NCBI RefSeq assembly: GCF_016863195.1
Contig: NZ_BOOK01000004.1
Coordinates: 248,001 to 312,000, forward strand
From: Paraplanobispora takensis
Lineage (GTDB): Bacteria; Actinomycetota; Actinomycetes; Streptosporangiales; Streptosporangiaceae
Direction: 5' to 3'
DNA length: 64,000 nucleotides
The position numbers were made by a program, and so were the translations under genes. A model generated the notes under the pieces. That model was given only the letters and a program-made list of their open reading frames with translations, did no database searches and was not told where the DNA came from. This document shows positions 44,581 to 53,190 of this stretch, piece by piece. Positions within the stretch are counted from its first letter, which is position 1. Each line of letters opens with the position of its first letter.

Positions 44581-45861
44581 TCAGGCGCGGCCGGCCGCCA
44601 TGTCCATCAGGCGGGCCAGGATCCGGTCGCCGTACACGCGGACGCCGTCGTGCTCCCACTCGCTGGTCACCCAGGTCCGCACGTTGCCGACGGCGCGGGC
44701 GGTCTCCATGGACAGGCGCTCGTCGACGTACATGTCGTCGTAGTAGACGGCGGCGGCCACCGGGACCTCGTTGGCCGCCAGCCGCACCGGGTCGTAGAGG
44801 GCGGGCCAGTCACCGGTCTCGGCGAGCACCTCGGCCACGGCCTTGAAGGGGCGCAGGCAGGCGATCTCGTCGAACATCCACGGGTAGATCATCTCTCCGG
44901 TGGGCAGCAGCGGGCGGGCGTCCTCGGCGAACTCCTCCGGCAGCAGCCGGTGCGCCGACCAGGCGGTGGGGGCGCCCTGGGCGTAGATCGACTCGTGCAG
45001 GACCGCGTAGAGGGGGTTGCCGACGAAGCCGGTGGCCGTCATGACCTCGTAGCGGAACGCGTCGGACAGCTCGCCGCCGCTCCAGGCCCCCTCCAGGAGC
45101 CAGTGCAGGTGCTCGGCCCCGTCGCCGGTCCCCAGGCGCATGCCGAGGGTCTGCAGGCGGCGCACGGTCAGCACGTCCCCGTCGGGCAACCGCGTCCCGT
45201 GGTGGCGCACGTGGTCGGCGATCGCCTCCAGGCGGGCGGCGTCGCCGGGGTGGCGGGCGAAGAAGCGCTCGGCCTTCTCGCGGACCCGGGGATAGGTGCG
45301 GGCGTAGACCTCCTCGGCGGTGGCCGTCAGGCCGGGCAGGCCGCCGGTGACGTAGCAGGCCCGAAGCCCCTCGGGCGCCCGTGACAGGTAGGTCATCGTG
45401 ATGAACCCGCCGTAGCTCTGGCCGAGGGTCTCCCACGGCCGGTCGCCGCACAGCTCGCGCCGGATCAGCTCGGCGTCGGCCACGATCGCGTCGGCGCGGA
45501 AATGCCTCAGATACCCGGCGGCCTCCGCGGCGGACCCGGCCGCGGAGGGACCTGCGGCGGACCCGGGCAGGGTCGCGGCCGTGACGGGGGTGCTGCGGCC
45601 GGTCCCCCGCTGGTCGAGCAGGAGCACCCGGTGGGTCTTGAGCGCGTGTCCCAGCCATCCCCCGGCCGACACCGGCCGGGGCGAGCTGCCGCCGGGACCG
45701 CCCTGCAGGTACAGCAGCCAGGGCAGGTCCTCATCCCGCCTGGCCGGGTCGACCGCCTCGCGGGCGAAGACCTCGATCAGCGCCCCGCCCGGGTCGGCGT
45801 GGTCGAGGGGGACGGTGAAGACGTGGTCGGTGAGGGCGGCACCGGGCAGCAGGACGGTCAC
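44581..45861 (-). CDS. Proline iminopeptidase-like alpha/beta hydrolase (S33)
   Basis: 426 residues. S33 motifs GGPGGSSPRP (oxyanion region), DQRGTGRS and nucleophile GQSYGGF; catalytic Asp/His near the C-terminus (EWEHDGVRVYG). Removes N-terminal proline or related residues from small peptides. GTG start at 45859-45861; the frame is open far upstream, but the sequence there overlaps the divergent LLM gene and is not family-like. It may share the KstR2-like operator region with that gene. Confidence 0.9.
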   Translation of the reverse strand: MTVLLPGAALTDHVFTVPLDHADPGGALIEVFAREAVDPARRDEDLPWLLYLQGGPGGSSPRPVSAGGWLGHALKTHRVLLLDQRGTGRSTPVTAATLPGSAAGPSAAGSAAEAAGYLRHFRADAIVADAELIRRELCGDRPWETLGQSYGGFITMTYLSRAPEGLRACYVTGGLPGLTATAEEVYARTYPRVREKAERFFARHPGDAARLEAIADHVRHHGTRLPDGDVLTVRRLQTLGMRLGTGDGAEHLHWLLEGAWSGGELSDAFRYEVMTATGFVGNPLYAVLHESIYAQGAPTAWSAHRLLPEEFAEDARPLLPTGEMIYPWMFDEIACLRPFKAVAEVLAETGDWPALYDPVRLAANEVPVAAAVYYDDMYVDERLSMETARAVGNVRTWVTSEWEHDGVRVYGDRILARLMDMAAGRA

Positions 45862-45939
45862 CCGCGAAACGGTACACGTTCCCCCCGGACGAGAGTCCCA
45901 GCTCAACCGGTCACCTGGACCGTCCGGGGCGAGCACTGA

Positions 45940-45963
45940 TACGCTCCCAAGCGAGCGCTTGGT
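45940..45963 (+). promoter_or_regulatory. -10 box and KstR2-like operator before LLM gene
   Basis: TACGCT (45940-45945) is followed at once by CCCAAGCGAGCGCTTGGT (45946-45963). The 14-mer AGCGAGCGCTTGGT (45950-45963) differs from the KstR2 consensus at one fixed base. Confidence 0.65.
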
Positions 45964-46029
45964 TTCGTACGGCCCGCCGTACCCGGAGCTCGGAACGGGA
46001 CACACGGAGACGACCGCCAGGGGACGCCG

Positions 46030-47088
46030 ATGAAGTTCTCGACCTTCCACCTCTTCCACCGGTTCGACGGCCAGAGCTTCAAGGAGGTCTACGACTATCA
46101 CCTGGAGCTGGCGGAACTCGCCGAGGAGCTGGGATTCACCGGGGTACGGCTGGCCGAGCACCACTTCCGCGACTACGGGGTGGTGCCGAACCTGTTCACC
46201 ATGCTGTCCCACCTGGCCGCGCGCACCGAACGGCTGCGCCTGGGCACCGGCATCGTGGTGCTGCCGCTGCACAACCCGGTCCACGTCGCCGAGGAGGCGG
46301 CCATGGTGGACCTGCTGTCCGGCGGGCGGCTGGAGCTGGGCATCGGGCGCGGCTACCAGAGCTTCGAGTTCGAGGGCTTCGGCATCGACCTGGCCGAGGC
46401 CCGCGACCGCTTCAACGAGGCGCTGGAGATGATCCTCGGCCTGTGGACCAGCCCCGTCTTCCGGCACGAGGGCAAGTTCTACCGGACCGGCGCCGAGGTC
46501 GAACTGGTCCCCCGGCCCGTGCAGGCCCCGCACCCGCCGGTCCACGTGGCCGCGGTCTCCCCGGAGACGGTGACCATGTACGCCGAGCGCGGCCTGCCCG
46601 TGCTGGCCGACCCCGCCGCGCCGTTCCGCAAGGTGGTCAGGGCGGCCGAGACCTGGCGGGAGACCGCCGAGCGGGCCGGGCACGACGTGGCCGCGGCGGA
46701 GCTGGTCGTGGCCCGCAGCGTCTACGTCGCGCCGACCGCCGAGCAGGCCCGCGAGGACCAGGCCCGCTTCGAGGCGATGTTCGACCGGGCCCGGATCTTC
46801 AACGAGAAGAGCGCGCCGATCGACCCGAAGACCGGCAGGGCCGCCCAGGGCTTCGAGTACTACCAGGACCGCTATCTCAAGGGCGGCGCGGTCTCCAACG
46901 ACTTCCGCTGGGAGCAGCTGGAGGTGATCGGCGACCCGGAGCGGGTGATCGGGCAGATCAAGCTCCTGGAGGAGGCCGGGTTCGCCAACCTGCTGTGCGA
47001 CTTCGGCAGCACCCGGCCGATGCCGCTGGACGACATGAAGAAGGTCATGCGGTTCTTCGCCGCAGAGGTCATGCCCGCGTTCCAGTAA
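46030..47088 (+). CDS. LLM-class flavin-dependent oxidoreductase
   Basis: 352 residues of the bacterial luciferase-like family (F420- or FMN-dependent). N-terminal strand MKFSTFHLFHRF, RLAEHHFRDYG, GTGIVVLPLHNPVHVAEEAAM and GRLELGIGRGYQ. Uses reduced flavin to oxidise or reduce a substrate; FMN versus F420 cannot be decided here. Followed 21 bp later by an acyl-CoA ligase gene, so probably acts on a CoA-bound or carboxylic substrate of the regulon. Confidence 0.93.
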   Translation: MKFSTFHLFHRFDGQSFKEVYDYHLELAELAEELGFTGVRLAEHHFRDYGVVPNLFTMLSHLAARTERLRLGTGIVVLPLHNPVHVAEEAAMVDLLSGGRLELGIGRGYQSFEFEGFGIDLAEARDRFNEALEMILGLWTSPVFRHEGKFYRTGAEVELVPRPVQAPHPPVHVAAVSPETVTMYAERGLPVLADPAAPFRKVVRAAETWRETAERAGHDVAAAELVVARSVYVAPTAEQAREDQARFEAMFDRARIFNEKSAPIDPKTGRAAQGFEYYQDRYLKGGAVSNDFRWEQLEVIGDPERVIGQIKLLEEAGFANLLCDFGSTRPMPLDDMKKVMRFFAAEVMPAFQ

Positions 47089-47109
47089 CCCCCCGTCTCA
47101 GGAGGCGCG

Positions 47110-48615
47110 ATGATCCACCAGCTGACCCTGTCCGACGTCCTCGCCGAGCACGCCCGCAGCCGCCCGCAGGTGACGGCGGTGGTGGACGGCGAGCTGCGGC
47201 TCACCTATCCCGAACTCGACCGGCGGGTCACCCGCCTGGCGGACGCGCTGGCCGCGCGGGGGGTCGCGGCCGGGGAGCGGGTGCTGTGGCTCGGCCAGAA
47301 CTCCCACGCCGTGCTGGAGCTGCTGCTGGCCTCCTCCCGGCTCGGCGCGATCTTCTGCCCGGCCAACTGGCGGCAGTCCGCCGACGAGCTGGCGTTCGTG
47401 CTGGAGGACCTGGCGCCGAAGGCCGTGGTCTGGGAGCGCTCCGAGACCGCCGCCCCGCTCCGCGGCGAGGACTGGATCACGGCCGGTGAGGACTACGAGG
47501 CGTTCCTGGCCGGCGGGTCCGACGAGCCGCGCGATCCCGGCGACGTGGCGGACGAGGCGGCCGACGACACGGCCCCGGTGCTCGCGCTCTACACCGCCGC
47601 CTTCGACGGCCGCCCGAACGCGGCCCTGCTCAGCAGCGCCGCACTGGTCGCGCACAGCACCTCGCTGCTGGTCGTCCGGCAGATGGAGCCGGGGTTCACC
47701 TTCCTGAACAACGGCCCGCTGTTCCACGTCGGCACGATGATGTTCTGCCTGGCCACCTTCCAGATCGGCGGGACCAACGTGTTCACCCCGGCCTTCGACG
47801 CCGAGGAGGTCTGCCGCCTCATCGACGCGGAGAAGGTCACCCAGGCGTTCCTGTTCGGGCAGATGATCGACGCCGTGGTGGCCGCCAACGCGGGCGGCAA
47901 GTACGACCTGTCCTCACTGCGCTTCATCTCCCACTCCGAGGAGTGGGACGCGATGACGACCGTGGACGACTCCCCCTGGTGCCGCTCCAAGATGGGCGGG
48001 TACGGCCAGACCGAGGTGGGCGGCATGCTGACCTTCCTCGGCCTCGCCCCGGGCGCCGCCGGGTTCGCCGGGCGGCCCTCGCCGCTGGTCCGGGTCCGCA
48101 TCCTGGCCGCCGACGGGACCGAGGTCCCGCCGGGCGAGGTCGGCGAGATCTGCGCCCGCGGCAAGTCGCTCTTCTCCGGATACCTCAACAGGCCCGAGCT
48201 GAACGAGGCCAAGACCCGCGGCGGCTGGCACCACACCGGCGACCTCGGGCGCCGCGAGCCCGACGGCACGATCACCTTCATCGGCCCCCGGCTGCGCATG
48301 ATCAAGTCCGGGAACGAGAACGTCTACCCGGCCGAGGTCGAGCGGGCGCTGAAGACCCACCCGGCCGTCGCCGACGCCGCCGTCATCGGCGTGCCCGACG
48401 AGAAGTGGCACCAGGCCGTCAAGGCCGTCGTGGTGCTCAGGGAGGGGCTGACCGCCTCTGCCGAGGAGATCGTCGAGCACGTCAGGGGGTCGCTCGCCTC
48501 CTACAAGAAGCCCCGCCACGTCGACTTCGCGGAGTCCATCCCGAAGAAGGGCTTCACCCCCGACTACGACGCCCTCGACGCCGCCCACGGAGGCGGCAGC
48601 TATCCCGGCTCCTGA
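47110..48615 (+). CDS. Acyl-CoA ligase-like protein with altered P-loop
   Basis: 501 residues of the ANL superfamily: YGQTEVGG (A5), HHTGDLGRREPDG (A7) and RLRMIKSGNENVYPAEVE (A8) are clear. The phosphate-binding A3 motif, normally Y-T-S-G-T-T-G-x-P-K, reads YTAAFDGRPN (about residue 160). The C-terminal catalytic-Lys region reads PKKGFTPDYDAL in place of PxTxxGKxxR. Similar variants exist in mycobacterial FadD-like proteins, so it may still be active with other residues. Co-transcribed with the LLM gene; AGGAGG before the ATG. Confidence 0.85.
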   Translation: MIHQLTLSDVLAEHARSRPQVTAVVDGELRLTYPELDRRVTRLADALAARGVAAGERVLWLGQNSHAVLELLLASSRLGAIFCPANWRQSADELAFVLEDLAPKAVVWERSETAAPLRGEDWITAGEDYEAFLAGGSDEPRDPGDVADEAADDTAPVLALYTAAFDGRPNAALLSSAALVAHSTSLLVVRQMEPGFTFLNNGPLFHVGTMMFCLATFQIGGTNVFTPAFDAEEVCRLIDAEKVTQAFLFGQMIDAVVAANAGGKYDLSSLRFISHSEEWDAMTTVDDSPWCRSKMGGYGQTEVGGMLTFLGLAPGAAGFAGRPSPLVRVRILAADGTEVPPGEVGEICARGKSLFSGYLNRPELNEAKTRGGWHHTGDLGRREPDGTITFIGPRLRMIKSGNENVYPAEVERALKTHPAVADAAVIGVPDEKWHQAVKAVVVLREGLTASAEEIVEHVRGSLASYKKPRHVDFAESIPKKGFTPDYDALDAAHGGGSYPGS

Positions 48616-48621
48616 CCTCGC

Positions 48622-48655
48622 GCCGGCCGCACGCGGACGCCCGCGTGCGGCCGGC
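48622..48655. terminator. Hairpin terminator
   Basis: A 15-base perfect stem (48622-48636 with 48641-48655) and a four-base loop just after the ligase stop. Confidence 0.75.
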
Positions 48656-48666
48656 CGGGTGAGGGC

Positions 48667-48924
48667 TCACCCGGTCGTCTCCTCCGGCCCCGCGATCACG
48701 GGTATGGGCGTCGTGACGGCCTCCGCGGCCTCTTCGACCCCTTCGGCCGGCGGCTCGGCGGTGGCGTCGATCCCGTCCGGGGGACGGTGCGCGGATTTCG
48801 CGTCGCGCGTTTCCGGAAATTCCCGGCCGCCGTTCGCGGAGGCCCTTGCGGGATTCACGGAATTCCTTCCGGAAAGGAGCTTCTCCATTCTTTCGAGGCG
48901 CCGCTCGACGTCTCCCCTGGCCAT
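48667..48924 (-). CDS. Small hypothetical protein
   Basis: 85 residues beginning MARGDVERRLERMEKLL, a short amphipathic helix, then a low-complexity acidic/Pro/Ala tail. GGGGCT lies before the ATG at 48922-48924. The N-terminal codons are less GC-rich than those of neighbours. I know no family; it could be a real small protein or a chance frame. Confidence 0.4.
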   Translation of the reverse strand: MARGDVERRLERMEKLLSGRNSVNPARASANGGREFPETRDAKSAHRPPDGIDATAEPPAEGVEEAAEAVTTPIPVIAGPEETTG

Positions 48925-49120
48925 TGGCTGTCAGCCCCTCTCCCGACCGGCACGGCCGCACGGTTGCGCCCTGGTCCAGGGGCTAATCTGCCGCACGGCG
49001 GACATGCATAATCCAATGACCGTTCAAAGTGTCGTACCGGCGGTGCGGCCAGTAATGAAATACTTCAGTCTGCGGCACCGGGGAACGGCCTTTCTGAGGA
49101 AATGCGGTTCCCGGCGCCGG

Positions 49121-50056
49121 TCACAGGATCGCCAGCGGGTTGACGGGGCTGCCGGTGCCTCCCTCGATCTTGAGGGGGGCCGCGACGAAGACGAAGTCCC
49201 GGCCCGTACGGCCCGCGCACGCCGTACCCAGCTCCTCCAGCCAGAGCATCTCGGCCAGGTGGACGCCGTGCCGCCACAGCAGGATCAGGTGCAGGTCGTC
49301 CTCCAGCCCCTCGTCGGCGAGCTGACGGGCGTTGAGGCCGCCGATGGCGGCGTTGTCGGAGGCGACCACGGCCACGTCCCTGGCCGCGAGCCAGCGTCCC
49401 CCGTCCGCGGACAGGCCCGGCTGGCCGGACCAGTACTCCTGCGGGGAGCTCTCCCAGGCCAGCGGCCAGCCGGTGCGGATCACGGCCACGTCGCCGGGCC
49501 GCACGTCGTCCTCGATCTCCGCCAGCAGGTCCCCGGAGATCCGGAAATCGGCGGGCAGGCGGTCCAGGCCCAGGTGCCGGGGGACGTCGAACAGGACCCC
49601 GCGGGCCACGACGCCGCCGGCGTGCTCGATGCCGCAGCGGGTCGCGCCGTACGACCTGACGCGGGCGGCGGGGTGGCCGTTGTAGAGCTCCTCGCCCGCC
49701 CACATGTGGCACAGCGCGTCCATGTGGGTGGTCGTGCCGTGCGGGGTGACGACGACGGCGTCGTCGGCCATGCGGAGCCCGGCGCCCACCGGCCTGGTGC
49801 CGGCCGCGTAGTCGGCGCCGTCGACCGACATGAAGTGCTGCGGGAGCGGGCGGCCCCGCAGGTGCGGGACCGTCGTGGGGGCGGGCGAGGAGGTGGCGCC
49901 CCTGATCGGCATGGCCAGGCTGATCACCTGACCGGTGACCGCCGAGGCCAGCGCGGCCAGGACGGTGGCGGGGGTCAGGAGGTTCAGCGTGCCGCGTTGA
50001 TCGTCTGGGCCGAAGCGGCCCCAGTTGTTAGGCTCGGTAACCAAGCGATTGCTCAC
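49121..50056 (-). CDS. Cyclase/kynurenine-formamidase-family hydrolase
   Basis: Up to 311 residues. Metal motif HGTTTHMDALCH (HxxTxxDxxxH) of the cyclase family, plus the family N-terminus NNWGRFGPDDQRGTLNLLTP and a C-terminal SPVNPLAIL. Members hydrolyse cyclic amides, lactones or formamides. The GTG at 50054-50056 lies inside the KstR2-like box; a TTG at 50044 (LVTEPNNW) is a plausible true start. Diverges from the serine hydrolase with the start codons only 17 bp apart. Confidence 0.87.
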   Translation of the reverse strand: MSNRLVTEPNNWGRFGPDDQRGTLNLLTPATVLAALASAVTGQVISLAMPIRGATSSPAPTTVPHLRGRPLPQHFMSVDGADYAAGTRPVGAGLRMADDAVVVTPHGTTTHMDALCHMWAGEELYNGHPAARVRSYGATRCGIEHAGGVVARGVLFDVPRHLGLDRLPADFRISGDLLAEIEDDVRPGDVAVIRTGWPLAWESSPQEYWSGQPGLSADGGRWLAARDVAVVASDNAAIGGLNARQLADEGLEDDLHLILLWRHGVHLAEMLWLEELGTACAGRTGRDFVFVAAPLKIEGGTGSPVNPLAIL

Positions 50057-50057
50057 A
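50040..50057. promoter_or_regulatory. KstR2-like operator between divergent genes
   Basis: ACCAAGCGATTGCT (50040-50053) differs from A-N-CAAG-NN-CTTG-N-T at one fixed base. It overlaps the first codons of the cyclase gene and lies between a TAGGCT -10-like box and the start of the serine hydrolase gene. Confidence 0.65.
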
Positions 50058-50073
50058 TTCTTGAGGACGGGTC

Positions 50074-51426
50074 ATGACGGCGGACGGCCAGATCGGGGAA
50101 GAGGCGGGGACCACGACGAGCGGGTGGTGCGACCCCCGCTTCTCCCGGGTCCGCGAGGTGTTCGACGGGCACTTCGCCGGCGGCGAGGAACTGGGCGCGG
50201 CGTTCGCGGTCTATCTGGACGGCGAGCCGGTGGTGGACCTGTGGGGCGGCGTCGCCGACCGGCACACCGGGCGTGCGTGGCAGGAGCACACCCCCGCGCT
50301 GGCCTACTCCTGCACCAAGGCGGTGACCGCGACGGCCGGGCTGCTGCTGGCCGAGCGCGGGCTGCTCGACGTGGCCGCGCCGGTATCCGACCTCTGGCCG
50401 GAGTTCGGGCGGCGGGGCAAGGAACGGATCACCGTCGAGCACCTGTTCACCCATCAGGCGGGGCTGCCGGTGATCGAGGAGCCGGTCCCGGTGGAGGAGT
50501 TCGAGGACCATCCGGCCATCGCCGCCCGGCTGGCCGCCCAGGAGCCGATCTGGGAGCCGGGCACCGCGCACGGCTATCACGCGCTGACCTACGGGTTCCT
50601 GCTCGGCGAGGTGATCCGCCGGGTGTCGGGCAAGAGCGTGGGCGAGATCGTGGCCGCCGAGATCGCCGGGCCGCTCGGCCTGGAGCTGTGGCTCGGGGCC
50701 CCGGACGAGGTGGCGGCGCGGGCGGCCCGCCTGTCCGCCGGCAAGCGCGCGAAGCCGAAGGACGCCGGAGGGGGCGGCGGCGCCGGAGCATCCGGCGCGG
50801 CAGGGCTCTCCGGGGCGTTCGAAGCCTCGGGCGGGTCCGGAGCCGGAGAGCTGCCCGCTCCCGCGGAGACCGACGCCGGGGCGGGCGCGCCGTCCACCGC
50901 GGCCCGCCTCCCCGGGCAGGGGCCGGGCGACCCGATCTACGAGATGGCCAAGGCCTCCCTGGACAAGGACAGCCTGATGAACAGGGCCCTGGGCAACCCG
51001 CCGGTCCACAAGCTGCCCGGGGGCGGCAACCACCCGGTCATCCTGCGGGCGGGCTGGCCGGCGATGGGCGTGGTCACCACGGCCCGGGGCCTGGCCGGTT
51101 TCTACCGGGAGCTGACCGCCGGGCGGATCCTGCGTCCCGAGACGCTGCGCGACGCCATGCGGCGCCGCGTCCACGGCCCGGACCGGGTGCTGTTCATCGA
51201 CAGCTCCTTCGGGCTGGGCTACATGCGCCCGGCCCTGACCTTCCTCACCCCCGCCCGGGGCGCCGAGACCGCCTTCGGCCACACCGGCATGGGCGGCTTC
51301 CTCGGCCTGGGCGACGTGGAGCACGGGCTGGCCATGGGTTACACGATGAACAAGATGGCCGACGCCGTCTCCGGCAGCATGCGCGCCCACCGCCTGGCCG
51401 AGGCCGTCTACGACGCGCTCACCTGA
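50074..51426 (+). CDS. Serine hydrolase (beta-lactamase/esterase class C fold)
   Basis: 450 residues. SxxK motif SCTK (about residue 90), Tyr motif YHALTYG (about 170) and a C-terminal HTGMGG in place of KTG. This is the EstB/LipE-like esterase branch. A Gly/Ala/Ser-rich linker (about residues 229-280) is inserted in the middle. GAGGACGGGTC precedes the ATG. Under the KstR2-like box it may hydrolyse a lactone or ester in the same pathway. Confidence 0.88.
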   Translation: MTADGQIGEEAGTTTSGWCDPRFSRVREVFDGHFAGGEELGAAFAVYLDGEPVVDLWGGVADRHTGRAWQEHTPALAYSCTKAVTATAGLLLAERGLLDVAAPVSDLWPEFGRRGKERITVEHLFTHQAGLPVIEEPVPVEEFEDHPAIAARLAAQEPIWEPGTAHGYHALTYGFLLGEVIRRVSGKSVGEIVAAEIAGPLGLELWLGAPDEVAARAARLSAGKRAKPKDAGGGGGAGASGAAGLSGAFEASGGSGAGELPAPAETDAGAGAPSTAARLPGQGPGDPIYEMAKASLDKDSLMNRALGNPPVHKLPGGGNHPVILRAGWPAMGVVTTARGLAGFYRELTAGRILRPETLRDAMRRRVHGPDRVLFIDSSFGLGYMRPALTFLTPARGAETAFGHTGMGGFLGLGDVEHGLAMGYTMNKMADAVSGSMRAHRLAEAVYDALT

Positions 51427-51443
51427 CATGCCCCGCGGCCCGT

Positions 51444-52334
51444 TCACTGCATCGTGACGCCGCCGCTGACCGACAGGGTCTGGCCCGTGACGTAGGCCGC
51501 CCTGTCGGTGCACAGGTACGCGACGAGCCCGGCGACGTCCTGCGGCGTGCCGAGGCGGCGCAGCGGGATGCCCCTGGCGATCTTGTCGACCAGCCCCGGC
51601 TTCTCGGCGTCGATCCTGCGCAGCATCGGGGTGTCCGTCGGCCCCGGGCAGACCACGTTCGAGGTCACGTTCGCCCTGGCCGCCTCGCGGGCCAGGGTCT
51701 TGGCCAGGCCGAACAGGCCCGCCTTGGTCGCCGCGTAGGCGCCCTCGCCCCCGGAGCCGGCCCGCGCGCCGTCCGAGGAGACGAAGACCAGGCGCCCCCA
51801 TCCGCGCTCGGTCATGCCGGGCAGCAGGAGCTTGGTGAGCAGCATCGGGGCCCGCAGGTTGACCCGCCACATCAGGTCCCAGCCCGCCGGGTCGCTGGTG
51901 ACGAACGGCTCCACGATCGAGATCCCGGCGTTGTGCACCAGGATGTCCACCGGCCCCACCCGGCCGCAGAACTCCTCGATGGAGGCCGGGTCGGCCAGGT
52001 CCACCGCCAGATGCGTGACACGCGCCCCGTCCCCGGGCCGCGTCCCCGCTCCGTCCCCTGGCCCGTCCCCCGGTCCGGCCCCGTCCGCCGGTCCGCCCTT
52101 GGGCCGTGTCCCCGGCCTGTCTCCTCCCCCCACTGCGGCCCCTGCCCCCGCCTCCGGTGCGGGACGGGCCGCGTTCAGCGCGGCGGCGGTCGCCGCGGCG
52201 GCGGGCTCGTCGACGTCGGCGACCACGACGCGGGCGCCCAGCGAGGCCAGGTCGCGGCAGACGGCGGTGCCGATGGCCCCGGCCCCGCCGGTGACGACGG
52301 CGGTCCGGCCGTCCAGGCGCAGGCCGTCCATCAT
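51444..52334 (-). CDS. SDR with low-complexity insertion
   Basis: 296 residues. TGGAGAIG (about residue 16), D in VVADVDE, NAGI, YAATK, and a closing TLSVSGGVTMQ. Between beta-3 and the usual DL motif about 45 residues rich in Gly, Asp, Pro and Arg are inserted, encoded by degenerate CCCCGTCC-type repeats at about 52025-52135. The core is otherwise complete. Second gene after the isochorismatase-fold protein (52-bp gap); GGGGAGGG before the ATG. Confidence 0.88.
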   Translation of the reverse strand: MMDGLRLDGRTAVVTGGAGAIGTAVCRDLASLGARVVVADVDEPAAAATAAALNAARPAPEAGAGAAVGGGDRPGTRPKGGPADGAGPGDGPGDGAGTRPGDGARVTHLAVDLADPASIEEFCGRVGPVDILVHNAGISIVEPFVTSDPAGWDLMWRVNLRAPMLLTKLLLPGMTERGWGRLVFVSSDGARAGSGGEGAYAATKAGLFGLAKTLAREAARANVTSNVVCPGPTDTPMLRRIDAEKPGLVDKIARGIPLRRLGTPQDVAGLVAYLCTDRAAYVTGQTLSVSGGVTMQ

Positions 52335-52386
52335 GGCCGGCCCTCCCCGGCCCCGGCCCCGAACCCGGTCGCGGGCGTGCCGTCCG

Positions 52387-53007
52387 TCACTTCCACACCT
52401 CCACCAGATCGGCGGCGCCCACCCGCGTGGCCAGCAGGCTCACGGTGTGTTTCAGTACGGCCTGCGCGTAGTCGTCCGGGACCCCGGCCACCGCGTCGGT
52501 CACCACCGCCACCCGGTATCCCAGGTTGACCGCCTCCAGGGCGAGGCCGGGGATGCCGAGATTGAGCGACAGGCCGACGGCGACGACGGTGGAGACGCCC
52601 AGCGAGCGCAGGGTCGTGTCGAGCGAGGTGCCGGTGAAGGGTGAGAACCCGTGATAGCGGCGCGACTCCAGGTCGCCGGGCCCGAGCAGCGCGGGCAGGA
52701 CCTCGACGGCGCCGGTGCCCTCCAGCATGTGCGAGGGGTCCTTCAGGAGCGCGGCGACGAAGGGGCAGTTGTCGGTGTGCGACCCGGCCCGGTCGGCCCG
52801 GAAGGCGGCGGTGCAGTGGATCACCGGCACCCCCGCGGCGCGCGCGGCGTCCAGCACCGCGGCCGCGCCCGCCACCACACCGCGGCGCTCGCAGACCTCC
52901 ACCAGCTCGGGGAATCCGCTCAGGTCGCCGGCGACTCCGCGTTGCATCTCCATGACCAGCACCGCGCTGCGTCCGGGCGCGACCATGGACCCCAGATCGA
53001 CCGGCAT
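52387..53007 (-). CDS. Isochorismatase-fold protein lacking the catalytic triad
   Basis: 206 residues, isochorismatase-like fold: AVLVMEMQRG, YHGFSPFTGTSLDTTLRSLGV, VAVVTDAVAG. The usual Asp-Lys-Cys triad is changed: Asp to Glu in VMEMQ, Lys to Arg in LESRRYHGF, and the Cys position in VGLSLNLGIPG holds Gly. So it is not a normal cysteine hydrolase; similar LNxGI variants occur in actinobacteria. The ATG at 53005-53007 has GGAGG upstream; longer frames are not family-like. Confidence 0.85.
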   Translation of the reverse strand: MPVDLGSMVAPGRSAVLVMEMQRGVAGDLSGFPELVEVCERRGVVAGAAAVLDAARAAGVPVIHCTAAFRADRAGSHTDNCPFVAALLKDPSHMLEGTGAVEVLPALLGPGDLESRRYHGFSPFTGTSLDTTLRSLGVSTVVAVGLSLNLGIPGLALEAVNLGYRVAVVTDAVAGVPDDYAQAVLKHTVSLLATRVGAADLVEVWK

Positions 53008-53030
53008 CCGACCTCCACAGCCGAGATCTA

Positions 53031-53060
53031 CACGAGCGCTTGCTTGGTACGGCGAGCGTA
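53031..53060 (-). promoter_or_regulatory. -10 box and KstR2-like operator before isochorismatase-SDR operon
   Basis: Minus-strand TACGCT (53055-53060) is followed by ACCAAGCAAGCGCTCGTG (53031-53048), the same arrangement as before the LLM gene. The 14-mer on the plus strand, CACGAGCGCTTGCT, differs from consensus at two fixed bases. Confidence 0.6.
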
Positions 53061-53190
53061 ACACGGCCCCCGCCGTACGGTCCCCACCCGATGTGACATC
53101 CGGGTCGCACTCCGCCAAAGTTCATGAATCATGACAACCGGCACCCCGGGTGAGACCGTCGAACAAGGACGGCACTCGGAAGGGGACTGC

